Positions 5,782 to 12,942 of a stretch of DNA of 12,942 nucleotides are shown in pieces. The translations under genes and the position numbers were made by a program. Location of the stretch: positions 1 to 12,942 of the forward strand of contig CAMOEE010000055.1 of the NCBI GenBank assembly GCA_946611835.1. The letters run 5' to 3'. The DNA is from an uncultured Treponema sp. Lineage in GTDB: Bacteria > Spirochaetota > Spirochaetia > Treponematales > Treponemataceae. Within the stretch, counting starts at the first letter, position 1, and every line of letters starts with the position of its first letter. The notes under the pieces were generated by a model. That model worked only from the letters and a program-made list of their open reading frames with translations, was not told the origin of the DNA and made no database searches.

Positions 5782-7923
5782 ATGTCAAAGCGTTTCCTCC
5801 AAATCGTATTGAATATTCCTCTCAACCAGTCCTTCACTTACCTCGACTGCGACAATCCCGAAAATAAGTCCAGGGTGGGGTTCCGTGCGGACCTCAAATT
5901 CGGGAACAGGCGCATGACGGGCTTTATAGTCTCTGAGAGTGATGTTCTGCCTCCTGAATGTCCTGTCGAAGAAAGCAAAATCCGACCAATTCTGCGACTG
6001 CTTGACGAGGAGCCACTTTTTGACTCTGAGATTCTAGAGCTTGCCAGGTGGATTTCTCATTATTATCTGTGCTCTGTGGGCGAGGCAATAAGCGCTATGC
6101 TTCCTGGCGGAAAAAGGGAGAGCGATGCGGGTGGTTTTTCCTTCCTGGAGGAGACCCCGGACACTAAGGCCAGGACCTTGAGCCAGGAGCAGGCAAAAGC
6201 AGTCAATGAGATTTTAGGAATCAGAAATGATAAGTTAGCAGTTAGCAGTGAGCAGTTATCATTGGAGGGGGAAAGCCTTCCCCCTGGGCTTCAAGCTTCG
6301 CTTTCACCCACCCCCCCTTCGCCTAGGGGCTCTGCCCCTAAAACCCCGAACCTTCACTATCTTTACGGTGCCACAGGAACCGGTAAAACCGAAGTCTTCA
6401 TGCAGGTCTGTGAGAGACTGCTTTCTCAAAATAAGGGCGTGATTTACCTTGTGCCCGAAATCGGTCTCACGCCCCAGGTTACACAGGCCGTAGTCTCCCG
6501 CTTTGGAAATACTGCCGCTGTCCTTCACTCAGGCCTTACGCCCAGCCAGAAACTGACCGAGTGGCGGCGCATCCTGAATCGACAGGCCCGCATCGTAATC
6601 GGAGCCAGGAGTGCTGTTTTTGCCCCAGTTCCTGATTTGGGTATGATAATAATCGACGAGGAGCATGACGGCTCCTATAAATCCGGGAATACACCCCGCT
6701 ATCATGCCCGGCAGGTGGCCATGTACCGCTGCTCAAAAAAGAAAATACCTCTCCTGATGGGAAGCGCCACGCCGAGCGTTGAGGCCTGGAACATGATGAA
6801 AACCGGCGGCATCCAAAGGCATACTCTCACCCGTCGTCTTGCCGGAGGAGCCATGCCGGAGATAAAATGCGTGAACCTTACGGCCCTTTCAATTGACGGC
6901 GCTATTTCCCCTGTCTTACAGAAAGAAATGGAAGCGACCCTGGCCGAAAATCGTCAGACAATCCTTTTCCTGAACCGCCGCGGCTTCACCCATTTCTTCC
7001 GCTGCAACTCATGCGGATTTGAACTTAAATGCAAAAACTGCTCTGTTTCCCTCACTTTTCATAAAGCTGAAAAGCGCCTCCGCTGCCACTATTGCGGATA
7101 TTCGGTCTCACCGCCCCAAAGCTGCCCCGAGTGCGGCTCCCTTGATGTGGGCTACTCAGGTTTCGGAACGGAATTCATCGAGAACGAGGTAAGGGGAAAA
7201 TTCCCCAATGCAAGAATAGTCCGGGTCGATACTGATTCTGTCAGCCACAAAGGCGAGCTTAACGAGAAAATTGAGGCTTTCAAAAAAGGCCAGTACGACA
7301 TCATGCTGGGAACCCAGATGGTTGCAAAAGGACTTAATTTCCCCAATCTCAAGCTTGTGGGCGTTGTCCTTGCCGACACAGGGCTTCATATGCCGGATTT
7401 CAGGGCCGCAGAGCGTACTTTTTCCCTGATAACGCAGGTTGCGGGCAGGGCGGGCCGCTTTTTCCCCGACGGAAAAGTCCTCGTTCAGACCTATTGCCCG
7501 GACTCAGAACCTATAGCCTACGCCGTGGCCGGAAAAACCGAAGAATTCTACGAGAGCGAGATTCAGACCAGGCAGATGCTAAGCTTTCCTCCCTTCGCCC
7601 GGCTCTTACGGATGGTTTTCCGTGCTCCTTCCGAGGCACAGGCTGCTTCTGGTGCCAGGGGGGCGGCAGAAATCCTTCATCAGATTCTGGGGGGGACTGT
7701 CTCAAATCCCTCAAGGTTTCAGGAAGCTGCCAGACATACGGAAATTCTGGGTCCTGCCGAGTGCCCCCTTTCGAAAATCGCCGCAAATTACCGCCAGCAG
7801 ATAATCCTCCGTGGCCCCTCTGTCTCCCTTCTCCAGTATATGGCCCAGACTTTCCGGGATAATTTTAAGTCTCCGGGGGAAGTCTACATTGAATACGATG
7901 TGGATCCGGTGTCCTTGTTGTAA
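5782..7923 (+). CDS. priA: Primosomal protein N' (PriA), replication-restart helicase
   Basis: PriA recognises stalled or collapsed forks, unwinds the lagging arm 3' to 5' and loads the replisome. The 713-residue protein has the PriA DNA-binding N-terminal region (about 5-110; LNIPLNQSFTYLD opening), the superfamily 2 helicase core with Walker A GATGTGKT (196-203), DEEH (292-295) and GSAT (327-330), and eight zinc-binding cysteines in four CxxC pairs (408/411, 417/420, 435/438, 448/451). GTQMVAKGLNFPNL (510-523) and QVAGRAGR (552-559) complete the helicase motifs. All key residues are present. The oddity is residues about 148-190, a Ser/Pro/Gly-rich linker encoded by repeat DNA (6233-6345), placed between the LSQEQAKAVNEIL helix and the strand leading to Walker A. 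The ATG at 5782 gives the normal family opening, although its ribosome site is weak. Confidence 0.96.
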   Translation: MSKRFLQIVLNIPLNQSFTYLDCDNPENKSRVGFRADLKFGNRRMTGFIVSESDVLPPECPVEESKIRPILRLLDEEPLFDSEILELARWISHYYLCSVGEAISAMLPGGKRESDAGGFSFLEETPDTKARTLSQEQAKAVNEILGIRNDKLAVSSEQLSLEGESLPPGLQASLSPTPPSPRGSAPKTPNLHYLYGATGTGKTEVFMQVCERLLSQNKGVIYLVPEIGLTPQVTQAVVSRFGNTAAVLHSGLTPSQKLTEWRRILNRQARIVIGARSAVFAPVPDLGMIIIDEEHDGSYKSGNTPRYHARQVAMYRCSKKKIPLLMGSATPSVEAWNMMKTGGIQRHTLTRRLAGGAMPEIKCVNLTALSIDGAISPVLQKEMEATLAENRQTILFLNRRGFTHFFRCNSCGFELKCKNCSVSLTFHKAEKRLRCHYCGYSVSPPQSCPECGSLDVGYSGFGTEFIENEVRGKFPNARIVRVDTDSVSHKGELNEKIEAFKKGQYDIMLGTQMVAKGLNFPNLKLVGVVLADTGLHMPDFRAAERTFSLITQVAGRAGRFFPDGKVLVQTYCPDSEPIAYAVAGKTEEFYESEIQTRQMLSFPPFARLLRMVFRAPSEAQAASGARGAAEILHQILGGTVSNPSRFQEAARHTEILGPAECPLSKIAANYRQQIILRGPSVSLLQYMAQTFRDNFKSPGEVYIEYDVDPVSLL
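6233..6260 (+). repeat. Four-unit 7-bp array inside priA
   Basis: The units are AGTTAGC (6233-6239), AGTTAGC (6240-6246), AGTGAGC (6247-6253) and AGTTATC (6254-6260). It is read in frame as KLAVSSEQLS. Its 15-mer AGCAGTGAGCAGTTA (6244-6258) is identical to one in udg (5021-5035) and is read in the same frame, giving SSEQL in both proteins. Confidence 0.87.
6264..6345 (+). repeat. GC-rich palindromic insert inside priA
   Basis: Directly after the 7-bp array lies a G/C-run segment unlike the surrounding coding sequence. It has two hairpins: AGGGGGAA (6266-6273) with TTCCCCCT (6278-6285), an 8-bp stem and AGCC loop; and TAGGGGC (6324-6330) with GCCCCTA (6334-6340), a 7-bp stem and TCT loop. Between them are AAGCTT and a run of seven Cs at 6311-6317. 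It encodes a proline- and serine-rich, presumably disordered stretch (priA residues about 162-188). The form resembles REP-like palindromes; that it is dispersed in this genome is inferred, not seen. Confidence 0.78.
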
Positions 7924-7956
7924 ATATTTTCTTATTCCTATAAAATAAGCACTTAT
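7915..7956 (+). promoter_or_regulatory. Candidate promoter and small palindrome before the glycosyltransferase gene
   Basis: The 33-nt gap after priA is AT-rich. TATAAA at 7939-7944 is a good -10 candidate. TTGTTG at 7915-7920, which is the last two codons of priA, lies 18 nt upstream as a weak -35. Initiation near 7951 would leave a leader of about 6 nt. A perfect 5-bp inverted repeat, ATAAG-CA-CTTAT (7945-7956), fills the place where a ribosome site is expected. No GGAG-like sequence is present. Function is inferred. Confidence 0.3.
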
Positions 7957-9258
7957 ATGAAAATCGCCATGTTTTCGGATTCGTATTATCCCCGTATAAA
8001 CGGGGTTACGGTTTCGGTTCATTCATATGCGGTAGAACTCACAAAACTCGGTCACAAAGTAGCCATTGTATGCCTTGACTATACGGAGGAGCAGCAGCGC
8101 AATGCTTTTTTTGACGAGAAAAAAAGTGATGCTTCCTCTCCATTCAAAATAATCCGTATTCCTTCACAGTGGATTATCTGGTCTGACGAGGATCGTTTCG
8201 CTCGTTTTGATTGCTGGCGCTATCTCAAAAAGCAGGTCGATGCCTTTCATCCTGATCTGGTTCATGGCAACGGCGAATGGTCGATCGGCTATCTCGGGGC
8301 CATGTATGCCCGGCACCGTCATCTTCCTTTCATATATACATTCCACACCATGTGGGAGGATTATATAGCCAACTATACATCCTTTATAACATCACTTATT
8401 CCTGACAAGGGGCTTCGTTTTGCGGGAAGGACCCTCGTAAAATTCTACTTAAAGAGGGCCAACCTCATCATTGCCCCAACAAAGCATATTGCCCAGGTCG
8501 TTGAGCGCTACGGAATTGATCGCCCCGTCGAAATCCTCCCGACAGGAATTCCCGACAACAAATTCGGCCGCTATTCGATTTTCCGTGCCCAGTCCATGCA
8601 GAGAAGGCTGGCTAAAAAATTCCCGGCCATGAAGAACCATAAAATTCTCCTTTATGTGGGCCGGGTTGCCTACGAAAAGAACCTTGCCTTTCTTTTTGAT
8701 GTGCTCAAAAAAGTCCAGGAAAGCGAGCCTAAAGCCTGCCTGATTATGGTGGGCGGCGGCCCCTATCTTGATGAGCTGAAGGAGCTTGCAAAGGAAAAGG
8801 GGCTGGAAAAGTCAGTCTGCTTCACGGGCTACATAACCTCAAAAGATGTCATCTATCTTTACCGCATGGCCCAGGTCTTTGTTTTCCCAAGCAAAACCGA
8901 CACCCAGGGGCTTGTCACAATCGAAGCTATGATGGCTGGTCTCCCAGTTGTAGCAATCGGAGAACTTGGCACGGTGGATGTGATGCAGGGCAACAACGGC
9001 GGTTTCATGGTCCATGATGATGTCGGCGAGTTCTCAGAAAAGGTCGTCGCACTCCTCAAAAATCCCAAGCTGCGCCGTCAGAAGTCCGAAGAAGGAAAGG
9101 CCTGGAGCCAGCAGTGGAAAATCTCCTCTCTCACGCCAAGACTCATTTCCTGCTACGAGAGAATTCTGGGTTCCGGCATAGACAAGAACCCGAACAGCAG
9201 TCTAAACGAGAATAACAAAAAGCTAAAAAAAGAAGAAAATGAAAATGAAAAAAATTAA
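7957..9258 (+). CDS. GT4-family glycosyltransferase, possibly lipid-glycosylating
   Basis: This is a two-Rossmann-fold (GT-B) retaining glycosyltransferase of 433 residues. The acceptor-side domain opens with MKIAMFSDSYYPRINGVTVS (1-20), a form common in diacylglycerol or phosphatidylinositol glycosyltransferases. It continues with LVHGNGEWSIGYLG and FHTMWEDY (129-136). The donor-side domain has LLYVGRVAYEKNL (231-243), GGGP (266-269), FTGYI and FPSKTDTQGLVTIEAMMAGL (310-329). In the last, the EX7E pair is Asp315/Glu323; an Asp in first place is common in this subgroup. No signal peptide; it is probably membrane-associated on the cytosolic side. The last 25 residues are an Asn/Lys/Glu tail that overlaps the next gene. 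Resemblance to spirochaetal MgtA-type glycolipid synthases is an impression; sugar and acceptor are unknown. Confidence 0.87.
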   Translation: MKIAMFSDSYYPRINGVTVSVHSYAVELTKLGHKVAIVCLDYTEEQQRNAFFDEKKSDASSPFKIIRIPSQWIIWSDEDRFARFDCWRYLKKQVDAFHPDLVHGNGEWSIGYLGAMYARHRHLPFIYTFHTMWEDYIANYTSFITSLIPDKGLRFAGRTLVKFYLKRANLIIAPTKHIAQVVERYGIDRPVEILPTGIPDNKFGRYSIFRAQSMQRRLAKKFPAMKNHKILLYVGRVAYEKNLAFLFDVLKKVQESEPKACLIMVGGGPYLDELKELAKEKGLEKSVCFTGYITSKDVIYLYRMAQVFVFPSKTDTQGLVTIEAMMAGLPVVAIGELGTVDVMQGNNGGFMVHDDVGEFSEKVVALLKNPKLRRQKSEEGKAWSQQWKISSLTPRLISCYERILGSGIDKNPNSSLNENNKKLKKEENENEKN

Positions 9259-10945
9259 AATTATATCAATCTTGTCACTACTGATCCTTGCACTTCCACT
9301 TTATTCAGAAGAGTCAAAAATATTTGAGAGGCGTTCACGAAGCGTTCAGGAGCTTGTTCCTGCAGGACACTGGATTTATGATGCGCTCATGGCCTTAAGC
9401 CTTGAGAACCGTACTCTCAATTTTGCTGACAGCGCCCCCCTTTCAATCCAGGAGCTTTTTACATACCTTGATGAAATTGAATATGATAATCTCAGCGAGG
9501 CCGGAAAAACTCAGTACGACAGAATAAAGGCCTATGCCGGCGAAAAAAGATTTTCTATCGGCTCTGACCTGCTTTCAATAAATATCGAGCCGAAATTCAA
9601 TGTATCTGCCTTCTACAAGACTAACGATGATATTGACTGGGTTTATGACCGCTACAGCCGTGAGCCGGTTTTTGACTGTCCTTTCGTGATTGCCTGCGCT
9701 GATTATTTTGCCATGGACATGGAGATTTCCCTTGGCTCTTCAAAAGGCTCATCCCTCCAGAATGACAATTACTCAAACATTCCATATCAGACTAAGAATA
9801 TGGACGTGAATTTCCCTTACTCGGCTTATTTCAACACTGGATATAAATTCACCGAGAAAACAGGCGTTGCCTTTCAGATTCAGCAGGGGAGCCAGAGCAT
9901 AGGCCGCACTCTTGGCGGTTCAATCATCTGGTCAGACCATCTTACCGGCACCACCCAGGCAAAACTCAGCGCATATTCACCGAATGTCAAGTACACCGCA
10001 ACAATAAGCGAATTTAACGTCGACAAATACATGTATATGCACAACATTGAGGCCCGCCTTTTCAAGAAATTCACCCTTGGCGTTCAGGAAGGCATTCTCG
10101 TCTATGCTCCTATGGAACTCCGCTTTATGAATCCATGGACCATTTTCCACGGATTTGCCCCATGGCGTGATTATGGAGACGAAAGCGGTGACCGTTCCAG
10201 TGATGATCCTGAGTCACATACATGCGCCTATCTTGGCATAAAAGCCGAATTTACTCCGGTTAAATACCTACGCCTTTATGGTCTTTTTGCCATGACCCAG
10301 TATGCAACCCCTTACGAAAAGGAAAACTGGCCTGACAGCCTTCAGCCTGATGGTCTCGGCGGTCAGTGGGGGGCAGAGTCCTATATTCCTTTCCGGGAAG
10401 GATACCTTCATTTTGGCCTTGAGGCTTCATATACTCAGCCATATTTGTACATAAAGGAAAGCCCCAACTGGTCTCTTGTCCGTACTTACAGCGAGAATAT
10501 GGGAGATCATGCGATTTTCTATGAATGGATTGGCTCACCCAATGGTCCCGACACAATCTCAGCTCAGCTCACAGGCGGATACGAAAAGCCCGGACGCTAT
10601 TCTATCGAAGGAAATTATCTTTTTATGGCCAGGGGCGAAATGTCAGGAAGCAAGGTTTTCAGCAACATCGCTTGGGGCGGTCAGGCGACTCAGCAGGGCT
10701 CACCAACCACGGACGGCTGGTGCTATCCTACAGATGTTTCTCAAAGGGATTACACTACGCCCCACGGAACCCCGGAATATGTTAACCGCATTTCTCTCAG
10801 GGGAACATGGTACGCTAAGGAAGCCATCAAATTCATTCTTCAGCCGGCCTATGTGGCTATTTTCAATCTTAACAACCAGTCCGGGGAAAAAGCCTTCGGA
10901 TTTGAGATTGCGGCCGCTGTCAGCATCAACCTCATAAAATTCTAA
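9245..10945 (+). CDS. Wzi-like outer-membrane beta-barrel protein (capsule-assembly family)
   Basis: The product of about 566 residues has a signal peptide (MKKIKIISILSLLILALPLY, cleavage near residue 21), a short helical N-terminal region including LVPAGHWIYDALMAL (37-51) and APLSIQELFTYLDEI (64-78), then alternating amphipathic strands ending in Phe, as outer-membrane barrels do. The region near residues 264-305 (HNIEARLFKKFTLGVQEG, then MELRFMNPWTIF) resembles Wzi, the capsule-anchoring lectin. Two starts are possible, 9239 and 9245; AGAAG at 9231-9235 is too close to the first and 9 nt from the second, so 9245 is preferred. The gene begins inside the glycosyltransferase gene, implying coupled translation. 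The barrel assignment is firm; the Wzi link is by motif impression. A carbohydrate-binding or surface-display role is inferred. Confidence 0.75.
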   Translation: MKKIKIISILSLLILALPLYSEESKIFERRSRSVQELVPAGHWIYDALMALSLENRTLNFADSAPLSIQELFTYLDEIEYDNLSEAGKTQYDRIKAYAGEKRFSIGSDLLSINIEPKFNVSAFYKTNDDIDWVYDRYSREPVFDCPFVIACADYFAMDMEISLGSSKGSSLQNDNYSNIPYQTKNMDVNFPYSAYFNTGYKFTEKTGVAFQIQQGSQSIGRTLGGSIIWSDHLTGTTQAKLSAYSPNVKYTATISEFNVDKYMYMHNIEARLFKKFTLGVQEGILVYAPMELRFMNPWTIFHGFAPWRDYGDESGDRSSDDPESHTCAYLGIKAEFTPVKYLRLYGLFAMTQYATPYEKENWPDSLQPDGLGGQWGAESYIPFREGYLHFGLEASYTQPYLYIKESPNWSLVRTYSENMGDHAIFYEWIGSPNGPDTISAQLTGGYEKPGRYSIEGNYLFMARGEMSGSKVFSNIAWGGQATQQGSPTTDGWCYPTDVSQRDYTTPHGTPEYVNRISLRGTWYAKEAIKFILQPAYVAIFNLNNQSGEKAFGFEIAAAVSINLIKF

Positions 10946-10967
10946 TCAAAAATAAGGAATCTTCTTT

Positions 10968-12827
10968 ATGAAAAAGCTTTTTTGGCTCTTTTGCCTTTCA
11001 TTTGTCTTCAGCTTTGCCTTTTCTCAGACCAGCCTTGATGTAAACGATGATTTTTACCGTCAGGCTCAAATCTGGGAACTTCAGGGCTTGACTTCAAACC
11101 TTCCCCAGCTAAGACCTTATCCGCTGAATGTCGTAGAGAAAATTCTGAATGATGTGATTGATAATGGCTCAGACAGTCAGGCTTTCCTCGCAAAGGAAGA
11201 ATACGAGCGCATTTTTTCCAGGCCCTGGAAACTTTATCTGGACCCGGGCCTTTCATTCAAACTTTCCCATGAGGAGCATGACAACTCCTCTGAGAATTCA
11301 AGCGTAAAGGATTTGCACGCAAGTTTTGGAATCGGGGGCGACATTGCCCTTCACAAGCTGGTTTCTGTAGGCTACAAGCTGGGCTTTTACGGTCAGAAAA
11401 ATGCTTTCTCAGAATATTCGCCGCTTTACACAAGGATTATGAATGATTGCGTCCATGACCCCGTTGATGTAGGGCCTTTCACGGTTTACCAGAACTGGAA
11501 CCTTCTTGTGAGCGTTGGTAACGAATCGATTTACGGTAGGGCAGGTCTCAGCCGCCTGGGTTACGGCCCCTTCATCTCTGACGGACTTGCCGTAAATGAC
11601 TCTGGCTATCACTCGGCTAACATCACTTTCAACGCCAGCCGAAAAAGCTGGAGCTATGCTTCTGCTTATGCTACGATTGGAGCCACACGCAACATGGGGC
11701 AGGAAGTTGACTCAAACTGGCTCTCAAAGGGAAAGTACCTTTCCTTCCATGCGATAAAATGGCATTATTTTGATAAGTTTCATGTCTCTTACTACGAAAA
11801 TGTCATTTTTGGTCCACAGAATAACCTTGCTTATTTTACGCCGGCTCCCTACATGGCCATTCAGAACATAAACGGGGCAGGGGACAACCTTCAGATGGGA
11901 CTTTTGTTTGAGGTGAAGCCAATTAAAGGTCTTGAATGGGCGACGGATTTTTTTGCTGATGACATTGAGCTGAACGAAGTCTTTAAATTCAATTTTGACA
12001 CGAAACTGCGCTTTGGTTTCCAGACTGGCCTTATTTATGCCCCCGAGGAATCTTTGTGCACCCGTCTTTCTTTCAATTACACTGCCATCATGCCCTATGT
12101 CTATGCTCACTGGGAATATGACAGTGACGAAATCGCTTCTTTTACGGGGCGGACATGGAACAGACAGAATTACACCAATGCGGGAATCAACATAGGCTCA
12201 GCCCTTGACCCGAATTCCGACAAAATTTCTCTGAGCGCTATATTAAAGCCAAAAAAGAATCTGACTTTGAATCTCTTCGGCAACTTCATCCGTCATGCAA
12301 ACTCTGCTGAAGATTTCTCTGATGACGAGGCCGCAGAATACATGCTGGCAGAAAGCGGAACCTACGCCACAAACGGCACCCTCTACATGAGCCAGATGTT
12401 TTCAAATCCAAACGGAAGCGGCGGAACTCATGTTGACTCGGCCTGGAACAAGCTGGGCTTTATGACAAGCGACCACAAAATGTATGTCGCCCAGCTGGGC
12501 TTTAATGCTGAATACACCTTCGCCCGCACAAAATACGGAAAATTCTCCCTTTGCGCAGGCTACACCTTTGAGTATGTCAGGAACAATGGAGTGAACACGA
12601 ACATCTACAAGGGCGGATTGGCTTATTATTCAAAAAAAGAATCTGACGGTACGACCTATTATGCGGAATCAGAAACGGCTTATGACACAAAAAAATACAC
12701 ATGGGAAGATTTCAAATCATCTGACTATGTGCAGAATGCAGTGAAGGCCGCCCGGGAAACCTGGGTAAGCCAGCTTTATGACAGCATAAATCACTATATC
12801 ACGCTTTCGATGAAATATACTTACTAA
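10968..12827 (+). CDS. Second Wzi-like outer-membrane beta-barrel protein
   Basis: The 619-residue product has a clear signal peptide (MKKLFWLFCLSFVFSFAFS, cleavage near 19-20) and a helical start with WELQGLTSNLPQLRPYPLNV, similar in layout to the start of the preceding protein. Many amphipathic strands follow, closing with Tyr-Thr-Tyr, a barrel-type C-terminus. Wzi-like features are GRAGLSRLGYGPFISDG (about 190-206) and YYENVIFGPQNNLAYFTPAP followed by GDNLQMGLLFEV (about 275-317). TAAGGA at 10953-10958 is 9 nt before the ATG. It lies 22 nt after its neighbour, so the two are probably an old tandem duplication in one transcript, now divergent. The C-terminal third (about 460-600) carries long, Asp/Ser/Tyr-rich stretches likely to be surface loops. 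Role in glycan display is inferred. Confidence 0.74.
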   Translation: MKKLFWLFCLSFVFSFAFSQTSLDVNDDFYRQAQIWELQGLTSNLPQLRPYPLNVVEKILNDVIDNGSDSQAFLAKEEYERIFSRPWKLYLDPGLSFKLSHEEHDNSSENSSVKDLHASFGIGGDIALHKLVSVGYKLGFYGQKNAFSEYSPLYTRIMNDCVHDPVDVGPFTVYQNWNLLVSVGNESIYGRAGLSRLGYGPFISDGLAVNDSGYHSANITFNASRKSWSYASAYATIGATRNMGQEVDSNWLSKGKYLSFHAIKWHYFDKFHVSYYENVIFGPQNNLAYFTPAPYMAIQNINGAGDNLQMGLLFEVKPIKGLEWATDFFADDIELNEVFKFNFDTKLRFGFQTGLIYAPEESLCTRLSFNYTAIMPYVYAHWEYDSDEIASFTGRTWNRQNYTNAGINIGSALDPNSDKISLSAILKPKKNLTLNLFGNFIRHANSAEDFSDDEAAEYMLAESGTYATNGTLYMSQMFSNPNGSGGTHVDSAWNKLGFMTSDHKMYVAQLGFNAEYTFARTKYGKFSLCAGYTFEYVRNNGVNTNIYKGGLAYYSKKESDGTTYYAESETAYDTKKYTWEDFKSSDYVQNAVKAARETWVSQLYDSINHYITLSMKYTY

Positions 12828-12834
12828 AATAAAA

Positions 12835-12942
12835 CCACAGATTACACATATGAACACAGATTAAAATTTCTTCATATGAAAATCTCGTGTAAAAATATGA
12901 AAGTCTTTCACAGACCAGAATATATAATCTGTGAAATCTGTG
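12835..12942. repeat. CACAGATT-type inverted-repeat element at the right edge, probably incomplete
   Basis: The spacer after the last gene has outer arms CACAGATTACACA (12836-12848) and TGTGAAATCTGTG (12930-12942), matching at 12 of 13 positions. A nested CACAGATT (12855-12862) pairs with AATCTGTG (12926-12933). The centre is AT-rich and has a perfect 10-bp palindrome, TTCATATGAA (12871-12880). The right arm reaches the last base of the window, so the element may continue. It shares the 10-mer CACAGATTAC with the udg-priA spacer (5661-5670). No coding capacity, transposase or U-tract terminator is visible. Confidence 0.72.

Noticed and set aside
6248..6442. Separate small gene overlapping the priA insert
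   Set aside because: It is an alternative frame of the repeat and helicase region with no start signal or motif; priA is continuous.
12921..12933. TATAAT (12923-12928) as a promoter for a gene to the right
   Set aside because: It lies in the AT-rich arm of the repeat, has no reasonable -35 at 16-18 nt, and the downstream gene is outside the window.

Overview
The window looks like chromosomal DNA of a spirochaete, most likely a Treponema-like host-associated species. The main support is gene order: cdaA, cdaR, acpS, a hypothetical gene, truA and priA follow one another much as I recall for the Borrelia burgdorferi chromosome (about BB0008 to BB0014). The outer-membrane proteins at the right end also point to a diderm. 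Genus is an inference from order and protein character; no rRNA or other marker is present. All supported genes lie on the + strand.

Region 1 (1-4774) is a compact housekeeping run: folP (5' end cut by the window), cdaA, cdaR, acpS, a DUF2225 zinc-ribbon gene and truA. Junctions are 40 nt, a 23-nt overlap, a 4-nt overlap, 30 nt and a 1-nt overlap, so cdaA to truA are probably co-transcribed, perhaps from a candidate promoter just after folP. CdaA makes c-di-AMP, CdaR is its membrane partner, AcpS activates acyl carrier protein, FolP makes dihydropteroate, and TruA modifies tRNA anticodon arms. CdaA carries an unusual DAA in place of the usual DGA motif.

Region 2 (4775-7923) holds two DNA-maintenance genes, a family 4 uracil-DNA glycosylase and the primosomal helicase PriA, in an unusually repeat-rich setting. 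A 7-bp tandem array sits before udg. A second, degenerate 7-bp array lies inside udg. An imperfect inverted-repeat element fills the udg-priA gap. A third 7-bp array followed by two GC-rich hairpins lies inside priA, just before the helicase Walker A motif. Both intragenic arrays are in frame and both encode the peptide SSEQL. This is the most unusual signal in the window: small repeat elements that have become protein linkers.

Region 3 (7957-12827) is an envelope cassette: a GT4 glycosyltransferase whose end overlaps the start of a Wzi-like outer-membrane beta-barrel gene, followed 22 nt later by a second Wzi-like barrel gene. A plausible reading is synthesis of a glycolipid or glycan and its display or anchoring at the outer membrane, but the substrate is unknown. 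The right edge (12835-12942) is another CACAGATT-type inverted-repeat element that probably continues beyond the window.

No rRNA, tRNA, CRISPR array, transposase, integrase or phage gene was seen. Most of the window is ordinary core genome; the repeat insertions and the glycosyltransferase-Wzi cassette are the parts worth following up.
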